Assembly (NCBI GenBank): GCA_013362195.1
Contig: JABFWM010000655.1
Coordinates: 1-10,398, forward strand
Origin: Acidobacteriota bacterium
GTDB taxonomy: Bacteria; Acidobacteriota; Vicinamibacteria; Vicinamibacterales; 2-12-FULL-66-21
Reading direction: 5' to 3'
Length of the DNA: 10,398 nucleotides
The position numbers and the translations under genes were made by a program. Position 1 is the stretch's first letter. Every line of letters starts with the position of its first letter. Positions 1 to 5,284 of this stretch are shown here, in pieces. Under the pieces are notes generated by a model, which saw only the letters and a list, made by a program, of their open reading frames with translations, was not told where the DNA came from and made no database searches.

Positions 1-47
1 AGGCCCCGCTCCGTTCGCGTGGTCACTCGTGTACTCGCTCGGCTTGT

Positions 48-102
48 TGTAGGGCGGGTCTTTAGACCCGCCGCACCGCCGGGTCTGAAGACCCGGCCTA
101 CA
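48..102. repeat. REP/BIME-like double-hairpin element, copy 1
   Basis: Two perfect hairpins stand side by side. The first (53-72) has arms GGCGGGTCT and AGACCCGCC with a 2-nt loop. The second (78-97) has arms GCCGGGTCT and AGACCCGGC with a GA loop. The flanks TGTAGG (48-53) and CCTACA (97-102) are also complementary, so the whole unit could fold as two hairpins on a common stem. It begins about 80 nt past the stop of the minus-strand enoyl-CoA hydratase. A related copy lies at 4352-4408. The architecture resembles REP/BIME elements, which are often placed just after stop codons. No U-tract follows, so a simple rho-independent terminator is unlikely. The rest of 1-182 holds nothing I recognise. 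Confidence 0.75.
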
Positions 103-182
103 TGTCTATTTGAGGAGCGTCGCCCCTCGGGCTCCCTTACAACCTCACTCGCGGTTGCTCGTTCGCGTCGATCGCGCGCATC

Positions 183-965
183 CTATTTGCCGCGGAACTC
201 CGGCTTGCGCTTCTCCAGAAACGCCTTCGTCCCTTCGCGCATGTCTTCGGTGCTCGCGACCAGACCGAAGAGCGTCGCCTCGAATACCTGCGCTTGCGGA
301 AACGGCATCTCGAGGCCCTTGTGCACGGCCTCCAGAATGTAGCGGACCGCGACCGGCGCCTTGGCCGCCAGCGTCGCGGCGAGCGCCCGGGCGTCGCGCA
401 TCAGATCGGCTGCCGGCACGACGCGATTCACGAGCCCCAGCCGATGCGCTTCCGGCGCGGAGATCTGATCGCCGGTGAGCAGCAGCTCGAGGGCGCGTCC
501 GCGCCCGATGATCCGCGCCAGCCGCTGCGTGCCGGCGTAGCCCGGAATGATCCCGAGAGTGATCTCCGGCTGCCCCAGCCTGGCCGTGTCGGCCGCGATG
601 CGCAGGGTGCAGGCCATCGCCAGCTCGCAGCCGCCGCCGAGCGCGTAGCCGTTGATGGCGGCAATCACCGGCTTTCCCATGTGCTCGATCAGATCCAGCA
701 CGTGCTGGCCCGCCATCGCGTGCTCGCGGCCGGTCGTCGGCGTCTGCACCGCAAGTTCGTTGATGTCGGCGCCGGCGATGAACGACTTCTCGCCGGCGCC
801 GGTGAGCACCACCGCCCGCACGCTGTCGTCGTGCTTCAACGCGAGGATCGCCCGCCGCAACTCGTCCAGCGTCTGCGTATTCAGCGCGTTCAGGACCTTC
901 GGCCGATTGACGGTGACGACCGCCACGGGCCCGTCGCGATCGATCAGCAGGTTCTCGAATGTCAT
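183..965 (-). CDS. Enoyl-CoA hydratase (crotonase family)
   Basis: This 260-residue protein is the full length of a short-chain enoyl-CoA hydratase, which hydrates trans-2-enoyl-CoA to 3-hydroxyacyl-CoA in the cytoplasm. Visible landmarks are the CoA-binding and oxyanion-hole stretch IAGADI (63-68), the glycine-rich YALGGGCELAM (107-117) carrying the first catalytic Glu (E114), and GQPEITLGIIPG (131-142) carrying the second (E134). Both catalytic glutamates of true hydratases are present, which argues against an isomerase or other crotonase lacking one. I chose the ATG at 965 (MTFENLL), the usual N-terminus of the family. A GTG at 983 would add six residues and sits inside a hairpin arm. There is no strong Shine-Dalgarno sequence. 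The gene is separated by 137 bp from the small membrane-protein gene upstream and probably has its own promoter. The physiological substrate cannot be told from sequence. Confidence 0.93.
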   Translation of the reverse strand: MTFENLLIDRDGPVAVVTVNRPKVLNALNTQTLDELRRAILALKHDDSVRAVVLTGAGEKSFIAGADINELAVQTPTTGREHAMAGQHVLDLIEHMGKPVIAAINGYALGGGCELAMACTLRIAADTARLGQPEITLGIIPGYAGTQRLARIIGRGRALELLLTGDQISAPEAHRLGLVNRVVPAADLMRDARALAATLAAKAPVAVRYILEAVHKGLEMPFPQAQVFEATLFGLVASTEDMREGTKAFLEKRKPEFRGK

Positions 966-977
966 ACAGTCACGCCG

Positions 978-1008
978 GACCACCGATCACAACCGGACGC
1001 CGGTGGTC
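978..1008 (-). promoter_or_regulatory. Inverted repeat in leader of enoyl-CoA hydratase
   Basis: GACCACCG (978-985) and CGGTGGTC (1001-1008) are perfect 8-nt inverted repeats around a 15-nt loop. They begin 13 nt upstream of the chosen ATG at 965. The GGTGG of one arm is the only purine-rich stretch near the start, so a leader hairpin or a dyad operator is possible. The remainder of this 137-bp gap (966-1102) contains an A-rich run (1044-1058) and no gene. Confidence 0.35.
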
Positions 1009-1102
1009 GTTCCTGACGGCCTTCGATCGCTCACGCACACAAAAGAACAACAAAAAATCCGCACGCTCCGTCGTTCGTCAGCTCACACGCGAGACGAATC
1101 AT

Positions 1103-1276
1103 CTACAGCGGCAGCGGGTACAGCAGCCAGGCGAGCACGTACGCGACGGCCACGAACGCCAGGAGCATGAGGCCGCCGGTTTTCACCTGCTCGCGCGGCG
1201 CGTCGCGCAACAGCACCGCGAACACCACCGAGACGAACGCCGCGAAGAGCACCATGGTCCAGAAGTGGCTGATCAT
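1103..1276 (-). CDS. Small two-helix membrane protein (57 aa)
   Basis: I do not recognise a family. The frame encodes 57 residues, beginning MISHFWTMVLF and ending AWLLYPLPL. It has two hydrophobic segments (about residues 7-23 and 36-54) joined by a charged loop, RDAPREQVKTGG. This is a classic small two-transmembrane hairpin with both ends hydrophobic. Its ATG (1274-1276) overlaps the TGA of the upstream membrane-protein gene by four bases (ATGA), so the two are probably translationally coupled. The coupling, clean hydrophobic pattern and sensible start support a real gene, although it is short. A longer frame on the same strand (1083-1298) is Arg/Ala-rich and looks like a shadow. The function is unknown. 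The neighbours suggest a role in the inner membrane alongside the DUF6677-like protein. Confidence 0.75.
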   Translation of the reverse strand: MISHFWTMVLFAAFVSVVFAVLLRDAPREQVKTGGLMLLAFVAVAYVLAWLLYPLPL

Positions 1277-1683
1277 TTGCGGCCCACCGCGATGTCATAC
1301 GCGTCGAGGATCACCAGAAAATTGAGCAGCCCCGCGGTCATCAGAAACGTGTTGCCGTACTCGTACGAGACGGCGGTCACGAGCCCGGCGCCCGCCTCCA
1401 TGAATCGCGCGATGAGGAACGGAAGGCCGATCCCGCGGTCGGCAATCGCGCCGAGGAACACGAGCGGCTCCGACAACTGGAGCGGGAACAATCGTCCGCC
1501 GAGCAGCAGGCCGGTGACGAACATCAGCGGCAGCGCGAGCAGGAAGATGACGCCTTTCTGCCGGCGGCCCTGCCAGAGATGGCCCGCTCCCGGGACGAGC
1601 CATGCCAGGACGATGACGAGCGCGAGGACGCCCGGTTCGGTTGACGCGCGCGTCCGCTCCGCTGCCGTGGATTTCGTCACCAT
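1273..1683 (-). CDS. Polytopic membrane protein, DUF6677-like
   Basis: This 136-residue integral membrane protein has a short charged N-terminus followed by about four hydrophobic segments (roughly 19-36, 44-62, 72-94 and 111-131). The stretch PGAGHLWQGRRQKGVIFLL (31-49) resembles the turn of TM2-domain-like proteins, where a PG-G-H motif and a basic loop link two helices. The C-terminus LLNFLVILDAYDIAVGRK fits my memory of the DUF6677 proteins of Acidobacteriota. The family name is from recall, so treat it as probable. I chose the ATG at 1683 (MVTKST). A TTG at 1713 would add ten residues. The last codon overlaps the start of the 57-aa protein (ATGA). An 81-bp gap separates it from the DUF2085-type gene upstream. 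No biochemical function is known to me. Confidence 0.85.
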   Translation of the reverse strand: MVTKSTAAERTRASTEPGVLALVIVLAWLVPGAGHLWQGRRQKGVIFLLALPLMFVTGLLLGGRLFPLQLSEPLVFLGAIADRGIGLPFLIARFMEAGAGLVTAVSYEYGNTFLMTAGLLNFLVILDAYDIAVGRK

Positions 1684-1697
1684 GCGATCACCGCATG
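1681..1697 (-). promoter_or_regulatory. Hairpin spanning the start codon of the DUF6677-like gene
   Basis: CATGCG (1681-1686) and CGCATG (1692-1697) are perfect 6-nt inverted repeats around a 5-nt loop. In the transcript, the second arm contains the chosen start codon, and the weak GGTGA ribosome-binding stretch lies across the loop. The first arm also holds an ATG followed at once by CGG TGA, a two-codon frame. A structure that hides the start is plausible, but it may be chance in GC-rich DNA. Confidence 0.3.
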
Positions 1698-1764
1698 ATA
1701 CCGCAGCGCCCAAAGAACACGCGAAGCGCGCGTCGCGCCGGCGATGGAAGCCGGGCGTTCTCCG

Positions 1765-2154
1765 TCATCCCGCTTCAGGTGGCCTCGAGAGTTCACCGAC
1801 CACGAGCCACGCGGCGATCGCGCCGAGCGGCAGCGCGGAGATCATGCGCATGGTGTTCGACGGATGCGCCACACCCGCCAGCTCGATGCCGACGGTGACG
1901 ACGGTCGGCACCGCGGCGAGCGCTAACCACAGTCGCGCGCGCCGCGCCGAGACGAGCGGCACGCCGACCAGCAGCGCGACGATGCCGCCGGCGAGCGCGG
2001 ATGCATAGAGGCCCGCGCATCGCGCGCAGACGGCGAGTGGCCGGCCGTGGAGATGAAACGATCGTTCGGGACGCTGATGGCAGACGAAGCCGCCGGCCGC
2101 GTAGACGCATGCGGCGGCGCGCGACAGGATGGGCACACGCGACACGATCGCCAC
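1765..2154 (-). CDS. DUF2085 family membrane protein
   Basis: The protein shows the DUF2085 signature: CHQRPERSFHLHG (residues 25-37), then PLAVCARCAGLYASA (39-53), so C25, H26, C43 and C46 could bind a metal or form a disulfide. Later helices contain the family-type pattern SNTMRMISALPLG (99-111). Hydrophobic segments lie near 50-68, 76-95 and 107-121, which suggests an inner-membrane protein. The start is uncertain. GTG at 2154 gives 129 residues, but the frame stays open upstream and encodes another hydrophobic stretch (ARLLLAALALWVGALTIAP), which family members usually have before the CHQ motif. No ATG, GTG or TTG is available there. The only start-like codon is a CTG at 2218-2220, which overlaps the TGA of the VWA gene as CTGA. 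A true start near 2220 would make about 151 residues. The function of the family is unknown. Confidence 0.85.
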   Translation of the reverse strand: MAIVSRVPILSRAAACVYAAGGFVCHQRPERSFHLHGRPLAVCARCAGLYASALAGGIVALLVGVPLVSARRARLWLALAAVPTVVTVGIELAGVAHPSNTMRMISALPLGAIAAWLVVGELSRPPEAG

Positions 2155-2216
2155 AGGCGCAATCGTCAGGGCGCCGACCCAGAGTGCGAGGGCGGCGAGC
2201 AGGAGGCGCGCGACGT

Positions 2217-3203
2217 TCAGCGCTGGAGTCCGCCCGAAGAATGCTCCACGGCGGCCTTGGTTTCGCCCTCCGCCGTGTACCCGAGCCGGGTACGCGGCTT
2301 CAGCTCGGGACGAGACCGGACCTGCACGACGATTCGCCGGAACCGGCCGTCGTTGCGCGCGTTCGCGGGCACGTAGCCGATCGAGTACTGGCTGGCGAGC
2401 TCCGCGGCAATCGTCCCGTAGACCCCCTTGAGGTCGGTGGCGAGCGAAGGAAAGAAGGAGAGGGCACCCGTCTCGCGGGCGAGCATCTTCATCGAATAGT
2501 CAGACTCGGAGAAATACCGGCGCGTCCCGTCCTGCAGCTGCCGCTGGCCTGCATACTTTGACTGCAGCGATACCGTGTAAATACTGACCCCCATCCGCCG
2601 CGCCAGCGACAGCACATCGTCGAAGGTCACCAGGCTGGAGGTATCTTCGCCGTCCGACAGCACGGCAATCGCCTGCCGGCGGACCTGCCCGTCCTCGCGC
2701 GCCTGCAGGCCGAACTGCTTGAGCGCAATGTAGATCGCGTTGTTGAGCGCGGTCGCGCCGTGGGCGCGCGTCGCGTCGATGGCCTTCTCGAGCAGCGGAC
2801 GATCGGCGGTCAGCGGCTGCACGATAGTGACCGTGTCGCTGAAGGCGACGACGGCGCCGCGATCGCCGCTGCGAAGCGTCTTCAGGAATCCGATCGCCGC
2901 CTCATGCACGACGTCCATCCGATCCGTCATGCTGGCGCTCGTGTCGAGCAGCACGAAGAGGTCGAGCGGCACGGAGGTGGACTCGAAAAAACGCACGTCC
3001 TGCTTCACGCCGTCCTCGAACACCGCGAAATCCGCGGGCTGCAGACCGGTCACGAACCGGCTGCCGTCGTTGACCGTGACGTTCAGGGAGACGAGGCTCG
3101 CGCCGCTGCGGAACGTCGGCACCTGGACGTCGCCGGGCTGTCTGTCCTGCGCGAACACCGGAGCTGCGAGAACGAGGGCGGCAAGCAGGGCGAGGTGTCT
3201 CAC
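2217..3203 (-). CDS. Secreted VWA protein, VWFA-related acidobacterial type
   Basis: This 328-residue protein starts with a signal peptide (about 1-18, ending APVFA before QDR), so it is exported. An N-terminal beta-rich stretch (V-LNVTVNDGSRFVTGL, then PADFAVFEDGVKQ) precedes a von Willebrand A domain from about residue 80 to 245. The MIDAS metal site is intact: DTSAS (D87, S89, S91), T151 in GATALNN, and D184/D187 in LSDGEDT. The layout matches the VWFA-related acidobacterial domain family, one of the stronger taxonomic pointers here. The role is unknown; binding proteins or surface ligands is plausible. I chose the GTG at 3203 because GGAGG (3213-3217) lies 9 nt upstream. The TTG at 3212 directly abuts that site and is unlikely. 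It is followed by the DUF2085-type gene with little or no spacing. Confidence 0.93.
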   Translation of the reverse strand: MRHLALLAALVLAAPVFAQDRQPGDVQVPTFRSGASLVSLNVTVNDGSRFVTGLQPADFAVFEDGVKQDVRFFESTSVPLDLFVLLDTSASMTDRMDVVHEAAIGFLKTLRSGDRGAVVAFSDTVTIVQPLTADRPLLEKAIDATRAHGATALNNAIYIALKQFGLQAREDGQVRRQAIAVLSDGEDTSSLVTFDDVLSLARRMGVSIYTVSLQSKYAGQRQLQDGTRRYFSESDYSMKMLARETGALSFFPSLATDLKGVYGTIAAELASQYSIGYVPANARNDGRFRRIVVQVRSRPELKPRTRLGYTAEGETKAAVEHSSGGLQR

Positions 3204-3212
3204 GACGTGCAA

Positions 3213-3217
3213 CCTCC
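3213..3217 (-). promoter_or_regulatory. Shine-Dalgarno site that fixes the VWA gene start
   Basis: A perfect GGAGG on the minus strand sits 9 nt before the GTG at 3203 and 0 nt before the alternative TTG at 3212. It therefore supports the shorter protein. Confidence 0.7.
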
Positions 3218-3273
3218 GCGGGGCGCACGCTGCAAGGGACGTTCCGTGTTTTTCTCACGCCCGTCACGATCCT

Positions 3274-3350
3274 CCGGCAGACACCCGCGCTCGAACGACC
3301 GAGCATCGGTAGCGCATCTACCGAATGTGCCATCGCGGCACCCACGCCGG
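3274..3350 (-). other. Three-hairpin cluster, candidate structured RNA or leader
   Basis: Three perfect inverted repeats lie almost end to end: GTGCC/GGCAC (3327-3341, 5-nt loop), TCGGTAG/CTACCGA (3306-3324, 5-nt loop) and GCTCG/CGAGC (3289-3304, 6-nt loop). They are separated by only two bases and one base. An outer complement, CCGGC (3274-3278) with GCCGG (3346-3350), could close them into a multiloop. The region lies between the adenosine kinase stop and the VWA gene start, 71 nt before the latter, so it could be a 5' leader, a 3' end structure or a small RNA. Loop sizes do not match a tRNA. The rest of the 172-bp gap shows no gene. Confidence 0.4.
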
Positions 3351-3375
3351 GCCACGAGGCTGGAGTATCCGCGAT

Positions 3376-4320
3376 TCAGGCGATTCCCGCGAGCGCACCA
3401 AAATGTGATTCGTAGCGGTCGCGGAACTCTTCCCAGGTATAGGCGTGGCTCTGACCGCCAAGATGCTCCAGCGCATACGTCGCGGCCACGCTTCCGAGCC
3501 GCGCGCACGTCTCCAGATCGGCGCCCACCGCCATTCCCTTGAGGAGGCCGCCGCGGAAGGCGTCGCCCACGCCCGTCGGATCGACGATGCGATGGGGCAC
3601 CACGGCGGGGACGGCGACTTCGGGCGCGCCGCGCTCCTTCACCGTGCACCCGTTCTCGCCACGCGTGATCAGCAGCGCGCCCGTGTGTTCGAGGACCGCC
3701 GCCTCGTCGAGGCCGGTCTTCTGCCGCAGCAGCTCGAACTCGTAGTCGTTGCAGATCACGATCGCGGCGCCTTCGAGCCCGTCGCGCAACTCGTCGCCTG
3801 ACATCCGCGCGCACTGCTGGCCCGGATCCCAGATGTAGGGGATGCCGAGCACGCGGCACTCCTCCGCGTACTGCAGCATCGCTCCGGGATCGTTCGGAGA
3901 GACGATCGCCAGCCGGCAGTTCTCGACGGTGCGGAACGACAGCTCGCCCGCGTTCGCCATCGCGCCGGTATAGAAGGAGGCGATCTGATTGCTCTCGACG
4001 TCCGTGCTGCAGAAGAACGACGCGGTGAACTTGTCGGCCACGATCCGGACGAGCGAGGTGTCGACGCGCGCGGCCTCGAGCCAGCGGCGGTATTCCTCGA
4101 AGTCCTGCCCCGCCGTCCCCATCAGCCGCGGCCGCTCGCCGAGCAGCGCCAGCGTGTAGGCGATGTTCGGCGCGCATCCCCCGCGCCGCTTGTCCATCGT
4201 GTCGACGAGGAAACTGAGGCTGACGCGGTTCATGTGCTCCGGCAGGAAGTGTTCGGTGAACTTCCCGGGGAACGACATGAGGTAGTCGAAGGCGATGGAA
4301 CCCGTGATGACGATGGACAT
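3376..4320 (-). CDS. adoK: Adenosine kinase (PfkB family)
   Basis: This 314-residue PfkB-fold sugar/nucleoside kinase most resembles the mycobacterial-type adenosine kinase, which phosphorylates adenosine to AMP with ATP in the cytoplasm. Features seen are the N-terminal VITGSIAFDYLMSFPG (4-19), LPEHMNRVSLSFLVD (26-40), the substrate-binding RRGGCAPNIA (45-54), QIASFYTGAM (112-121), WDPGQQ (164-169), NDYEFELL (191-198) and the signature DPTGVGDAFRGG (247-258), in which D253 is the catalytic base and the preceding glycines form the anion hole. The first two blocks and QIASFY-GAM closely match what I recall of Mycobacterium AdoK, hence the call over ribokinase or fructokinase. The ATG at 4320 gives the family N-terminus; no good Shine-Dalgarno is present. 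It lies 100 bp past the methylthioadenosine phosphorylase stop, with a REP-like element between, consistent with shared purine salvage. Confidence 0.85.
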   Translation of the reverse strand: MSIVITGSIAFDYLMSFPGKFTEHFLPEHMNRVSLSFLVDTMDKRRGGCAPNIAYTLALLGERPRLMGTAGQDFEEYRRWLEAARVDTSLVRIVADKFTASFFCSTDVESNQIASFYTGAMANAGELSFRTVENCRLAIVSPNDPGAMLQYAEECRVLGIPYIWDPGQQCARMSGDELRDGLEGAAIVICNDYEFELLRQKTGLDEAAVLEHTGALLITRGENGCTVKERGAPEVAVPAVVPHRIVDPTGVGDAFRGGLLKGMAVGADLETCARLGSVAATYALEHLGGQSHAYTWEEFRDRYESHFGALAGIA

Positions 4321-4321
4321 G

Positions 4322-4344
4322 TCGGTTGCCAGTAATCGGTTGCC
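4322..4344 (-). repeat. 9-bp direct repeat just upstream of adoK
   Basis: TCGGTTGCC occurs at 4322-4330 and 4336-4344 (a 14-bp period), one base from the adoK start codon. It could be an operator-like pair or simple repeat slippage. It adjoins the REP-like hairpins. Confidence 0.35.
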
Positions 4345-4351
4345 GGTCTGT

Positions 4352-4408
4352 CGTCCGGCGGGTCTCAAGACCCGGCGTCCGGCGGGTCTCAAGACCCGCC
4401 CTACATGT
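4352..4408. repeat. REP/BIME-like double-hairpin element, copy 2
   Basis: Two hairpins in tandem have the same core as the copy at 48-102. One is CGGGTCT/AGACCCG with a CA loop (4359-4374). The other is GGCGGGTCT/AGACCCGCC with a CA loop (4381-4400). A spacer of six bases separates them and the right end is CTACATGT, as in copy 1. The left TGTAGG flank of copy 1 is missing. It starts 12 nt past the mtnP stop codon on the minus strand, so it may protect the 3' end of that message, attenuate read-through to adoK, or be a mobile REP-type sequence. There is no U-tract. Confidence 0.75.
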
Positions 4409-4420
4409 GTGACAATTGGA

Positions 4421-5284
4421 TCATTTCACGTACTTGCCAATGATCGGCGCCAGCGCGCGCTTCGTGTGCTCGGGAATCACGTCCGGCCGCGTCAGGATCG
4501 CGTGCTTCAGCGCGTCGGCGCAGCCGCAGGTCCGCTCGTAGGGGAGGCGCGAGATCGTCTGCGCGATCACCGCCTGGGCGGTCTTCGCGTTCGCCACCAG
4601 GTTGGCGACGATCATGTTGACGGTCACCGAGTCGTGCTCGGGGTGCCAGCAGTCGTAGTCGGTCACGAGCGCGATCGTCGCATAGCAGATCTCCGCTTCG
4701 CGCGCGAGCTTCGCCTCCTGCAGGTTGGTCATGCCGATGAAGTCCATGCCCCACGAGCGATAGAGCTTCGACTCGGCCAGCGTCGAGAACTGCGGCCCCT
4801 CCATGCAGACGTAGGTCCCGCCCTTGTGGGCGGTCGCGCCCGCGGCGCGGCACGCCTCGTACGCGGCGGCGCCGAGGCGGTCGCACACCGGATGCGCGAA
4901 CGCCACGTGCGCGACGATGCCGTTGCCGAAGAAGGTGCTGACGCGCCCCCTGGTGCGATCGAAGAACTGATCGGGGATCACGAGCTGCTGCGGCACGTAG
5001 CGCTCCTGCAGCGATCCCACCGCGCTCGCCGACAGGATGTATTCGACGCCGAGCCGCTTCATCCCGTAGATGTTCGCGCGGTAGTTCAACTCGGTCGGCA
5101 TGTAGCGATGGCCGGCGCCGTGGCGCGCGAGAAACGCGACCCGCTTGCCTGCCACCGTGCCGATCACGTACGGACCCGATGGGTCCCCGAACGGCGTCTC
5201 GAGGCGCCGCTCTTCGCGATCGGTCAGCTCCGCCATGTCGTACAACCCGCTGCCGCCGATGATCCCGATGCTCACGTCCGTCAC
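4421..5284 (-). CDS. mtnP: S-methyl-5'-thioadenosine phosphorylase
   Basis: This cytoplasmic enzyme of 287 residues cleaves methylthioadenosine with phosphate to adenine and methylthioribose-1-phosphate, feeding methionine and purine salvage. Seen motifs are the phosphate-binding GIIGGSGLYD (7-16), ARHGAGHRYMPTELNYRAN (53-71) with R54/H55, MEGPQFSTLAES (161-172), FIGMTNLQEAKLAREAEICY (182-201) and VTDYDCW (207-213). The two Asp of TDYD (D209, D211) are the adenine-type recognition residues of MTA phosphorylases; guanine/hypoxanthine phosphorylases carry Asn there. The start is the GTG at 5284, set by GGAGG 7 nt upstream (5292-5296). It overlaps the stop of the MBL gene as GTGA. The same frame is open far upstream, but that part is shadow coding over the MBL gene. 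Confidence 0.93.
   Translation of the reverse strand: MTDVSIGIIGGSGLYDMAELTDREERRLETPFGDPSGPYVIGTVAGKRVAFLARHGAGHRYMPTELNYRANIYGMKRLGVEYILSASAVGSLQERYVPQQLVIPDQFFDRTRGRVSTFFGNGIVAHVAFAHPVCDRLGAAAYEACRAAGATAHKGGTYVCMEGPQFSTLAESKLYRSWGMDFIGMTNLQEAKLAREAEICYATIALVTDYDCWHPEHDSVTVNMIVANLVANAKTAQAVIAQTISRLPYERTCGCADALKHAILTRPDVIPEHTKRALAPIIGKYVK

Noticed and set aside
1035..1062. Rho-independent terminator on the minus strand (T-run near 1052-1058)
   Set aside because: A T-run is present in the minus-strand transcript, but no strong GC hairpin precedes it.
1083..1298. 71-codon minus-strand frame over the small membrane protein
   Set aside because: Its product is Arg/Ala-rich and low complexity, whereas the other frame in the same DNA encodes two clean hydrophobic helices with an ATGA coupling.
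3274..3350. tRNA gene
   Set aside because: Three arms are present, but the loops are 5, 5 and 6 nt instead of about 8, 7 and 7, the middle stem is 7 bp, and no T-loop or acceptor sequence is seen.
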